Assembly (NCBI GenBank): GCA_949077355.1
Contig: CARUQW010000047.1
Span: 1 to 12,275, forward strand
Source of the DNA: an uncultured Clostridia bacterium
Lineage (GTDB): Bacteria > Bacillota > Clostridia > TANB77 > CAG-508
Reading direction: 5' to 3'
DNA length: 12,275 nucleotides
Shown here: positions 6,919 to 12,275 of the stretch, one piece after another
Position numbering within the stretch: the stretch's first letter is position 1
How the letters are laid out: each line of letters starts with the position of its first letter
Notes under the pieces: generated by a model
The model's database searches: none
Told to the model about the DNA's origin: nothing
Seen by the model: only the letters and a program-made list of their open reading frames with translations
Program-made: the position numbers and the translations under genes

Positions 6919-7623
6919 ATGACAACTGTAGAAGATTTACGTAACAAATGTAAGGAACTGCACAAACAGCTCTTGAATGAAGAACAAATTCATGAATTGC
7001 GGCGCCAAGAGGTAGTAACCATTCTCAATGACTGGTTAGAACTTTTTATTTCTGAACACCATGTGTGGCTAGCAATAGCTGGGAACAAACGATGTGTTCC
7101 TATTCCCATTCATCGTTTTTTTTCGAAGGATAAACGGCTCGAAACAACTTACTCCGAATATAAGGAAAAGAGAGGTTGGGAGCACAATTTTATTTGGCCC
7201 AATCTGCCAGAAAAAGAAATTTGGGAAATTATCAAAGGTTTAGGCTTTATTGTCCATGGTTTTACTTTACCTTATATCTCTCTTTCTGTTCCACCTTATG
7301 AGAAGGGACAGCCTTTGACCTTCGCCCAAAAATGGGTAAGAAAAATTAACCACAGTTATTCTGTGCATATTGCTGCAGAGAGAAAAAAAGCAGAATATTG
7401 CTATCAGAGCTTTGTCTCACAATTATATGACACACCTGTTGAAAAGATTGAAGTCCGCAAAGAATATGCACTCTTTAAAGATTTTCATTTGCTAAAGCCT
7501 ACCATGTCTGTAAGATGTGCTGCATATATTCGGGCGCTCATGCATAAGGATGGTATGAAAGAACTTTGGGAAGATGATAAATACAAGGGAATCTGCGTTT
7601 TTTATGAATTACCACAGTCATAA
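6919..7623 (+). CDS. Hypothetical protein of 234 aa, probably horizontally acquired
   Basis: I do not recognise this family. It appears soluble: a charged helical N-terminus (about 1-45, possibly coiled coil), a middle rich in aromatic residues and prolines (HVWLAIAGNKRCVPIPIH, WEHNFIWPNLP, FTLPYISLSVPPYEKGQP), a basic helical stretch, and a C-terminal part (DFHLLKPTMSVRCAAYIRAL). No TM or signal peptide. It has a perfect promoter, AGGAGG 8 bases before the ATG, and a strong terminator, so it is built to be expressed. It stands alone between inverted hairpin repeats (6789-6817 and 7687-7715). Codon use differs from the neighbours: CTG, CTC, CGC, GCG and three in-frame CGG codons (28, 73 and 205), while CGG is otherwise absent from intact genes here. 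Acquisition by transfer is likely. Function is unknown. Confidence 0.75.
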   Translation: MTTVEDLRNKCKELHKQLLNEEQIHELRRQEVVTILNDWLELFISEHHVWLAIAGNKRCVPIPIHRFFSKDKRLETTYSEYKEKRGWEHNFIWPNLPEKEIWEIIKGLGFIVHGFTLPYISLSVPPYEKGQPLTFAQKWVRKINHSYSVHIAAERKKAEYCYQSFVSQLYDTPVEKIEVRKEYALFKDFHLLKPTMSVRCAAYIRALMHKDGMKELWEDDKYKGICVFYELPQS

Positions 7624-7643
7624 TATTTAATTATCCTAAAAAG

Positions 7644-7687
7644 AAAACAACATGTAGATAGTTATTTTTATCTACATGTTGTTTTTT
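7644..7687. terminator. Strong bidirectional terminator between convergent genes
   Basis: A 17-bp perfect stem (7644-7660 with 7669-7685; core CAACATGTAGATA) with an 8-base loop is followed by T7 on the plus strand and by TTTTCTTTTT on the minus strand. It ends the hypothetical gene and probably also the aminopeptidase transcript. Confidence 0.88.
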
Positions 7688-7715
7688 TGCCAAAAAGGTC
7701 CCTCCCTGTTGGCAA
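7687..7715 (-). repeat. 29-nt hairpin repeat, right copy (pair A, inverted)
   Basis: The minus strand reads TTGCCAA, then an AGGGAGGGACCTT core, then TTGGCAA. It begins 2 bases behind the aminopeptidase stop codon and abuts the terminator of the convergent gene. With the left copy at 6789-6817 it frames a segment of about 0.9 kb. Confidence 0.75.
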
Positions 7716-7717
7716 TT

Positions 7718-9100
7718 TTATTCTTTCCAAAAAGCTTTGTAAGTTTCATAAGCAGAATAAATATCATATTTACTGGTTACTTCATAAGGTGCATGCATAC
7801 TTAGTACTGGTACACCACAATCAATTACGTCTGTTCCTTTGTTCGCTAAGATATAAGCAATGGTTCCTCCACCACCGATGTCTACTTTTCCTAATTCTGT
7901 TAATTGATATTTAATATTGCTTTTTTCTAATACATTTCTTACCCAAGCTACATATTCTGCATTTGCATCAGAAGCTCCTGATTTTCCTCTTGCTCCTGTG
8001 TATTTTACTAATGCAATTCCTTTTCCTAAAAATCCTGCATTGGTTTTATCTGATACCTGTGCATAAATTGGGTCAAATCCTGCATCTACATCAGATGATA
8101 ACATTTTTGAAAAACAGAATACCTTGTCTAATAGGTTTGGTCGATTCATTTGCAATTTATTTAAAATTTCTGAAATAAAGAAATCAAACATATGTGATTC
8201 CATTCCTGTATTTCCCATACTTCCTATTTCTTCTTTGTCTGATAAAATACAAACTGCTGTATTTCTTACTTTATCTAATCCCATCATAGCAGCAAGTGAT
8301 GTATAAGCACATACTTTATCATCTTGCCCATAAGCTGCTACCATACTTTCATCCAAGCCTAAACTTCTTGCTCGAAAAGCTGGAACTAATTCTATTTCAG
8401 AACTTGTAAAATCAGCTTCTGTAATACCGTATTTTTGATTTAAGATATTTAAAATATTTAGTTTTATTTTCTCACTTATCTTTTCATCTTGATATGGAAT
8501 ACTTCCAATTAGTAGATTTAAATCTTCTCCTTCAATTCCATTTTTCAATTTTTTCTCCATTTGGTCTTGTGCTAAATGTGGTAATAAATCTGTAATGGTA
8601 AAAATTGGGTCATTTTCATCTTCACCAATATTAACTTCTATTTTCTCCCCATTTGTTTTTACAATAACACCATGGATACTTAAAGGAATTGTCGTCCATT
8701 GGTACTTTTTGATTCCGCCATAATAATGTGTTTTGAAATACGCAAATCCTGTGTCTTCATACAATGGATTTGGTTTTAAATCCAATCTTGGCGAATCTAC
8801 ATGAGAACCAATAATATGCATTCCATTTTCGATGCTTTCTTCTCCTATAATTGCCAAATACATACTTTTCTCACGGTTTACAAAATATACTTTATCCCCT
8901 GCTTTTAGGGTATCAAACTCTATAATATCTCGATATCCATTTGCATCTGCTAACTTTCTAGCTTGTTTGATAAACTCTCTTTCTGTTTTTGCTACATTTA
9001 GAAAATCCATATAATTTTTAGACAAGTCAAAAATCTCTTGTTTTTTAGCATCATCTACATGATTCCATCCACTCTCTTTTTTATTAAAAAGCTTTTCCAT
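7718..9100 (-). CDS. apeA: M18 family zinc aminopeptidase (aminopeptidase 1 type)
   Basis: A 460-aa protein, the normal length for bacterial M18 enzymes, which remove N-terminal residues from peptides in the cytoplasm using two zinc ions. Expected metal and catalytic residues are all visible: H100 and D102 in GSHVDSPRLDLKP, D260 in GQDDKVCAYTS, E290-E291 in DKEEIGS, D337/D339 in SSDVDAG, and H436 in SMHAPYE. Other family marks are KSGASDANAEYVAW and GGGGTIAYILA. The start is the ATG at 9100 with AGGAGG 7 bases upstream. The frame stays open for 64 more codons upstream, but those run through the repeat element at 9122-9428 and show no homology to the family, so they are not coding. Because the element sits only 21 bases from the ATG, the promoter must lie within or beyond it. 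Confidence 0.95.
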   Translation of the reverse strand: MEKLFNKKESGWNHVDDAKKQEIFDLSKNYMDFLNVAKTEREFIKQARKLADANGYRDIIEFDTLKAGDKVYFVNREKSMYLAIIGEESIENGMHIIGSHVDSPRLDLKPNPLYEDTGFAYFKTHYYGGIKKYQWTTIPLSIHGVIVKTNGEKIEVNIGEDENDPIFTITDLLPHLAQDQMEKKLKNGIEGEDLNLLIGSIPYQDEKISEKIKLNILNILNQKYGITEADFTSSEIELVPAFRARSLGLDESMVAAYGQDDKVCAYTSLAAMMGLDKVRNTAVCILSDKEEIGSMGNTGMESHMFDFFISEILNKLQMNRPNLLDKVFCFSKMLSSDVDAGFDPIYAQVSDKTNAGFLGKGIALVKYTGARGKSGASDANAEYVAWVRNVLEKSNIKYQLTELGKVDIGGGGTIAYILANKGTDVIDCGVPVLSMHAPYEVTSKYDIYSAYETYKAFWKE

Positions 9101-9121
9101 TCGTTTTCCTCCTTTTCTCCT

Positions 9122-9428
9122 GGGATTAAAGGGACGTTCCTTAAAATCCCTGTTTTGACGTAGAGAACATTTCTCCTTACTTATAGATAAGAAATGTAAA
9201 TTAAAACAAAAGTTTTGATTGAAAGTAATTGAATTAGAAATTTTTAATCCATAATATGGAAAGCGTTCATGCTTGACATGGAAGGGTGCCATATTATGGA
9301 TTTAGAATTTCTATGAAAATTAGCTTGAACGATAAACTTTTGTTTTAATTTACTTTTCTTATTATATTTTTAAAGAATACTCTCTTAAATCTTAAAAGTG
9401 GGATTTTAAGGAACGTCCCTCTAATCCC
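9122..9428. mobile_element. 307-bp MITE-like long palindrome with 29-nt hairpin ends (pair B)
   Basis: The two ends (9122-9150 and 9400-9428) are inverted copies of a 29-nt hairpin, 28/29 identical: GGGATT stem, core AGGGACGTTCCTT, AAATCCC. Further inward, GTAAATTAAAACAAAAGTTT (9196-9215) is matched exactly in inverse at 9334-9353, and AATCCATAATATGG (9246-9259) at 9289-9302. All pairs share one centre near 9274-9275, so the whole segment can fold into one long imperfect hairpin with a tip of about 29 bases. There is no ORF of its own. No clear target duplication is seen. It fills most of the 420 bases between the divergent aminopeptidase and oxidoreductase genes. Confidence 0.8.
9180..9209 (-). 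promoter_or_regulatory. Possible aminopeptidase promoter inside the MITE-like element
   Basis: On the minus strand TTGTTT (9204-9209), 18 bases, TATAAG (9180-9185). The match is modest, but no better promoter lies between the element and the aminopeptidase start. Confidence 0.25.
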
Positions 9429-9520
9429 TCTTCGTTATTTTATCACAACACTATTTATTTTTCCAGTTTTTTTATAATTTATTCCTAAATTTTGGTTATA
9501 CTATTTTTAGGAGGTACGAT

Positions 9521-11034
9521 ATGAATTCTTTATGGTTAGATTCTTTTAAAAATACTGAGAATTACACTTCTCTTTCTCGTGATTTAAATACCGATGTGTG
9601 TGTTATTGGGGCTGGAATTTTTGGTCTTTCTTGTGCTTATTATTTAACGAAATTAGGTTTTAATGTAGTAGTTCTTGAAAAAGACGGCATTGGTGAAAAG
9701 GCTACTGGTCATACAACTGCTAAAATTACAAGTCAACACAATTTATTTTACGATTATTTAATTCATTCTTATGGAAAGAAATTTGCTTCTGATTATTTGC
9801 AAGCAAATGAAAGTGCTATTAAAAATATAAAACAAATTATTGATGAGGAAAAAATCAAGTGTGATTTTGAATATCAAAATAGCTATGTGTATGCAACTAA
9901 TAAGACTGATTTGAAAGCGATAAAAAAGGAAGCAGCTAGTGTTGAGTCTATTGGTTTTCCTTGTGATTTTGTTACAAAAGCAGGTCTTCCTTTTCGTATT
10001 GAAGGTGCTATTTGCTTTAAAAATCAGGCTCAATTTCATCCTTTAAAATATTTGCATGGTTTATGTTATTCTATTTCTTCCCGTTCTGGTAAAATTTATA
10101 GCAATTCTGTTGTCACTAGTGTTGAAAAGGATATTGATTCTACTTATTTGGTTTCAACTCCTCATGCTACTGTTAGAAGTAAATATGTGATTGTCGCAAG
10201 TCATTATCCTTTTATTAATTTTCCACGGTTTCTACTTTGTTAAAATGTATCAATCCACATCTTATTTAATTGCTGTGGATACTAAAAAAACTCTTTTTAA
10301 CGGCATGTATATTAATCCAAGTCAACCAACTTTTTCTTATCGAACAGCTAAATATCATGGTAAAGAATTATTGTTAATTGGTGGTGGCGACCACAAAACA
10401 GGTCAACCTTCTTGTTACCAAGACACTTATGGTATTTTAGAACAAGAAGCCAAAAAGTTTTATCCCAATTGTGAAGTTTTGTATCGTTGGAACACGCGAG
10501 ACTGTATTTCTTTAGATAAAATTCCTTATATTGGTCAGTATTCTTCTACTATGACAAATGTATTTGTTGGCACTGGATTTAAAAAATGGGGTATGACTTT
10601 GTCAAATGTAGCTGCTAATATTATTACAGATAATATCTGCGGAAAGGAAAATAAATATGCTTATTTATTTAGTCCATCACGTTTGAAACCAATAAAAAAT
10701 AGAGATGAAATGAAAAATGTTTTAATTCAATCTACTAATTCTTTAATATTGAATAAATTTAAGTCTGCTAATATGTCTTTTGATGAAATTAAAAATGATT
10801 CTGGTAGTATTATTGAAATTCAAAATGATAAGATTGGTATTTATAAGGACCCAAATGGAAAAATTTATGCTGTTAAACCTATTTGTACTCATTTACGGTT
10901 GTTTACTTTCTTGGAATGATGTTGATAAGACTTGGGATTGTCCCTGCCATGGTTCTCGTTTTGATTTTACTGGTAAAAATTTATATGACCCAGCTTTTAA
11001 GGATTTGGATACTTATCATCTAGATAATACATGA
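9521..11034 (+). CDS. FAD-dependent oxidoreductase with C-terminal Rieske [2Fe-2S] domain (YhfW-like), read through two +1 shifts
   Basis: Three overlapping frames (9521-10243, 10191-10919, 10780-11034) together give one complete 503-aa protein if one base is skipped at 10226 and one at 10896. The length fits B. subtilis YhfW, about 509 aa. The N-terminal DAO-type domain shows the Rossmann motif GAGIFG (30-35), E53 for FAD ribose, and TGHTTAKITSQH (62-73). The C-terminal Rieske domain has C455-T-H457, C473-P-C-H476 and the disulfide pair C460/C475 (CTHLGC ... CPCHGSRF); the second shift falls inside this motif and skipping restores it exactly. The first shift falls in HYPFINFP-GFYFVKMYQ. Both shifts are +1 at CGG codons. 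AGGAGG is 6 bases before the ATG. Apart from the shifts there are no stops or deletions, so if it is a pseudogene it is very young. Substrate unknown; a cytoplasmic redox role is expected. Confidence 0.85.
10223..10229 (+). other. Apparent +1 frameshift site 1 (CCA-CGG-T)
   Basis: In the upstream frame the codons are CCA CGG, then a stop 12 bases after the CGG. Skipping the C at 10226 continues with GGT (Gly), giving NFP-GFYFVKMY, as expected for the family. Confidence 0.6.
10893..10899 (+). other. Apparent +1 frameshift site 2 (TTA-CGG-T)
   Basis: In the middle frame the codons are TTA CGG, then a TGA 18 bases after the CGG. Skipping the C at 10896 continues with GGT TGT (Gly-Cys), rebuilding the Rieske motif CTHLGC. 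It has the same shape as site 1: A-ending codon, CGG, TT. Confidence 0.6.
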
Positions 11035-11055
11035 TTTTTTATTTTATTAACTTCT

Positions 11056-11128
11056 AAAAAGTTTATCTATTTTTATGAAGTAACAGTTCGGGGGGAACCA
11101 GTTTCGAAGAAAGATAGATAAACTTTTT
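11056..11128 (+). terminator. Long structured terminator hairpin with a G-rich tip
   Basis: A perfect 15-bp stem AAAAAGTTTATCTAT (11056-11070) / ATAGATAAACTTTTT (11114-11128) is followed by T and an AT-rich stretch. The 43-base apical part can fold further: GAA/TTC, AAC/GTT and GTTC/GAAC closing a loop of five G (11090-11094). It lies 22 bases behind the Rieske gene stop and probably ends that transcript. The GC-rich tip is out of character for this DNA. Confidence 0.7.
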
Positions 11129-11188
11129 TAATTTTAATAATAATAAATTCAAATCGTAAATGATTTTTTACTTTTTTGCTCTTTTTTA

Positions 11189-11217
11189 TTGACTTGTAGC
11201 TGTTTTTTTGCTACAAT
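11189..11217 (+). promoter_or_regulatory. Sigma-A promoter with no ORF directly behind it
   Basis: TTGACT (11189-11194), 17 bases, TACAAT (11212-11217): 5/6 at both boxes with ideal spacing. Expected start is near 11224. Confidence 0.6.
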
Positions 11218-11223
11218 TTCTTT

Positions 11224-11308
11224 AATCAATCATATATTTATATGATACATTTTATTTTTTGTTTATTGAACTAGATTTCTGCTTAACCACGTAATCTAGT
11301 TCTTTTTT
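11224..11308 (+). ncRNA. Candidate ~85-nt small RNA or attenuated leader
   Basis: The promoter at 11189-11217 is followed by a 5' hairpin ATCATATA-TT-TATATGAT (11229-11246) and then by a terminator (11268-11308). No ORF with a ribosome binding site lies in between. It could be a free-standing sRNA, or the terminated form of a longer leader that reads through to the prolyl-tRNA deacylase gene. No T-box or known riboswitch core is recognisable. Confidence 0.4.
11268..11308 (+). terminator. Rho-independent terminator
   Basis: GAACTAGATT (11268-11277) pairs perfectly with AATCTAGTTC (11293-11302), with a 15-base loop, followed by T6. It has no T-run on the minus strand, so it acts on plus-strand RNA. 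Confidence 0.8.
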
Positions 11309-11333
11309 GTTATTATTATAACTTGAAAAATTA

Positions 11334-11342
11334 TGGTATTAT
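11334..11342 (+). promoter_or_regulatory. Possible extended -10 promoter for leader ORF and deacylase gene
   Basis: TG-G-TATTAT (TG 11334-11335, -10 box 11337-11342) is an extended -10 motif 32 bases before the leader ATG. A canonical -35 box is not seen. Confidence 0.35.
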
Positions 11343-11373
11343 ATAAACACACTCTTGAAAGGAAGTGAATAAA

Positions 11374-11424
11374 ATGTTGTTTAATAAAATGATGTTTTTA
11401 GCACCACCACCATCAAATATATAA
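11374..11424 (+). CDS. 16-aa leader peptide with three consecutive prolines
   Basis: Reads MLFNKMMFLAPPPSNI and then TAA. The prolines are three successive CCA codons (11404-11412). A good ribosome binding site (AAAGGAAGTG) stands about 6 bases before the ATG. The next gene encodes a ProX/YbaK-type prolyl-tRNA deacylase, 88 bases downstream on the same strand. A PPP run stalls ribosomes when EF-P or charged tRNA-Pro is limiting, so a leader-peptide control of the deacylase gene is an attractive inference. The small size means that chance cannot be excluded, but ribosome binding site, composition and downstream gene agree. Confidence 0.55.
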   Translation: MLFNKMMFLAPPPSNI

Positions 11425-11477
11425 ATATCTGATGAATGTGGAGAATTATAAATAAAAATCACTTTCATTAGATATTT
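11423..11477 (+). promoter_or_regulatory. Hairpin between leader peptide and deacylase gene
   Basis: The arms 11423-11440 and 11460-11477 pair over 18 positions with one mismatch and one G-T wobble; the loop is 19 bases. The left arm starts within the stop codon of the leader ORF, so a ribosome paused at the proline codons or at the stop would decide whether it forms. Only TTTT precedes AG, so it is at best a weak terminator. It may act on transcription or on access to the GGAGG at 11499-11503. Confidence 0.4.
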
Positions 11478-11512
11478 TAGAAAACAGAAATATTTAATGG
11501 AGGTTATAAGAA

Positions 11513-12049
11513 ATGTTTTATATAAGTGATATTTATACAAATGAGCCAAAAAAGTTTAGTACAAAATTACAAAAAAAAGTCTATGAAGTTCTAAAAGAAT
11601 TACACATACAATTTGAAAGAGTCGAAACTGACGAAGCAATTACAATGGAAGATTGCATTGAAATAAATAAAAAGTTAGATATGAAAATGGTAAAAACATT
11701 ATTTTTATGTAATAGACAAAAAACTAGCTTTTATCTATTTATTACTTGTGGAGATAAAAGATTTGATTCCAAAAAATTTAGTAGCGAATTAGATATTGCT
11801 AGAGTATCATTTACAGATGAAAGTTTGATGAATGAAATGTTAGGTACTAAAATAGGTGCAGCAACAATTTTTAGTTCGTTAATAGACAAAGATAATAAAG
11901 TTAATATCGTTTTGGATAAAGATGTCTTGAAAGAAGAATTTTATGGTTGTAGTGATGGAACAACAACTGGCTATATGAAGATTAAAATAAGTGATATAAA
12001 TAAAGTATTATCTTATTCAAAACATAAAAAGAAGGTTATAAACATGTAA
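11513..12049 (+). CDS. Prolyl-tRNA deacylase / YbaK-ProX (PrdX) family trans-editing protein
   Basis: A 178-aa protein with the YbaK/prolyl-tRNA-synthetase-associated fold over nearly its full length. Such proteins hydrolyse wrongly charged tRNA-Pro (Ala- or Cys-tRNA-Pro) in trans. Visible marks are VKTLFLCN with the conserved lysine K61, YLFITCGDKRFD (74-85), LGTKIGAATIFSSLID (110-125), VNIVLDKD (130-137) and FYGCSDGTTTGYMKIK (143-158). Many relatives have a His-Pro (GxHPxxNT) in that last motif; here it is CSDGTTT, so the editing specificity may differ. The start ATG has GGAGG 9 bases upstream (11499-11503). Upstream are the PPP leader ORF and a hairpin; downstream is a 13-bp hairpin. It is a single-gene unit. 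Confidence 0.85.
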   Translation: MFYISDIYTNEPKKFSTKLQKKVYEVLKELHIQFERVETDEAITMEDCIEINKKLDMKMVKTLFLCNRQKTSFYLFITCGDKRFDSKKFSSELDIARVSFTDESLMNEMLGTKIGAATIFSSLIDKDNKVNIVLDKDVLKEEFYGCSDGTTTGYMKIKISDINKVLSYSKHKKKVINM

Positions 12050-12056
12050 AATTAAT

Positions 12057-12086
12057 AGAGATGAAACTATTTTTAGTTTCATCTCT
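12057..12086 (+). terminator. Perfect 13-bp hairpin behind the deacylase gene
   Basis: AGAGATGAAACTA - TTTT - TAGTTTCATCTCT, 7 bases behind the stop codon. No T-run follows, so it may stabilise the mRNA end rather than terminate by the usual mechanism. Confidence 0.5.
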
Positions 12087-12233
12087 AAACATTATGGTTA
12101 TTTTATATATTTCTCTTCTTAAAAGTTTTTATTATTCTACTTGGTGTTTACTATATATTCTCTTTGCATAAATTAGTGTTATAACCATCATAAAAATATT
12201 ATCAGCTACATATAGCTAAAAAGGTTCTATAAT

Positions 12234-12275
12234 AAATGTTGGGGTAGTTAAATAATTACTTCAACATTTTTTATT
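12234..12275 (+). terminator. Rho-independent terminator at the window edge
   Basis: The 16-position stem (12234-12249 with 12254-12269) has an AAAT loop and a following T-run. Three pairs are G-U only in the plus-strand RNA, which fixes the direction. It may be the final stop for the deacylase transcript. The stretch 12087-12233 before it shows no convincing gene. Confidence 0.65.

Noticed and set aside
9101..9292. 64-codon N-terminal extension of the aminopeptidase frame
   Set aside because: It lies in the palindromic element, has no ribosome binding site or family similarity, while the ATG at 9100 has AGGAGG at ideal spacing and gives the usual M18 length.
6789..9428. CRISPR array made of the 29-nt repeats
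   Set aside because: Only four copies in inverted pairs, with no regular spacers and no cas genes.
9521..11034. Simple pseudogene explanation for the oxidoreductase
   Set aside because: Not excluded, but ranked lower: both lesions are the same +1 type at the same codon with the same flanks, and no other damage exists. A systematic sequencing error also remains possible, though an intact TTAGGTTTT at 9649-9657 in the same gene shows that the AGGTT context is not always misread.
11224..11512. T-box riboswitch for proline upstream of the deacylase gene
   Set aside because: No T-box sequence (UGGNACCGCG type) or specifier-loop layout can be found; the PPP leader ORF explains the context better.
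12115..12200. Minus-strand peptide like the tail of a membrane protein (LYVADNIFMMVITLIYAKRI...)
   Set aside because: Only about 27 codons behind an in-frame TAG, no ribosome binding site, and a plus-strand terminator lies just upstream; too short to call a gene remnant.

Overview
The window is AT-rich DNA from a Firmicute, most likely a clostridium-like or bacillus-like gut or anaerobic lineage. The signs are near-consensus sigma-A promoters, strong AGGAGG-type ribosome binding sites, T-rich hairpin terminators, TGA used as stop, AGA/CGA/CGT as the arginine codons, and protein families typical of that group. I cannot name the genus.

Layout, left to right. Positions 1-55 are the extreme right end of an IS3-family (IS150-like) insertion sequence. 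Next comes a minus-strand block: a membrane-anchored XRE regulator (81-1046), a small membrane protein (1142-1435), a gene scrap (1495-1692) and a signal-peptide/one-TM surface protein with its own promoter (1702-2352). Then a tightly coupled two-gene operon (2423-5865) encodes a cytoplasmic GH144/glucoamylase-like protein and a GH3 beta-glucosidase. This pair suggests breakdown of beta-1,2-glucan or sophoro-oligosaccharides. A 51-aa gene (6044-6199, minus) is divergent from a small XRE regulator (6438-6779, plus), with several dyads between them. A hypothetical gene (6919-7623) lies between two inverted copies of a 29-nt hairpin. An M18 aminopeptidase follows (7718-9100, minus). A 307-bp long-palindrome MITE-like element (9122-9428), ended by a hairpin of the same family, forms the aminopeptidase 5' region.

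The right part holds the most unusual signals. A YhfW-like FAD oxidoreductase with a C-terminal Rieske domain (9521-11034) is split over three frames. Both shifts are +1, both fall exactly on a CGG codon in the context NNA-CGG-TT, and skipping one C at each restores a perfect 503-aa protein including the Rieske cysteines. By eye I find no other in-frame CGG in any native-looking gene of the window. The only other in-frame CGG codons are three in the foreign-looking gene at 6919-7623. This suggests that CGG is a very rare or unread codon here and that the two sites are +1 frameshift sites. A recent pseudogene or a systematic sequencing error remains possible.

Downstream, a promoter-hairpin-terminator unit (11189-11308) could make an ~85-nt RNA. 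After it comes a 16-codon leader ORF with three consecutive proline codons (11374-11424), then a hairpin, then a ProX/YbaK-type prolyl-tRNA deacylase (11513-12049). That arrangement looks like a proline/EF-P responsive leader controlling a gene for prolyl-tRNA quality control. The window ends with two hairpins, the last a good terminator.
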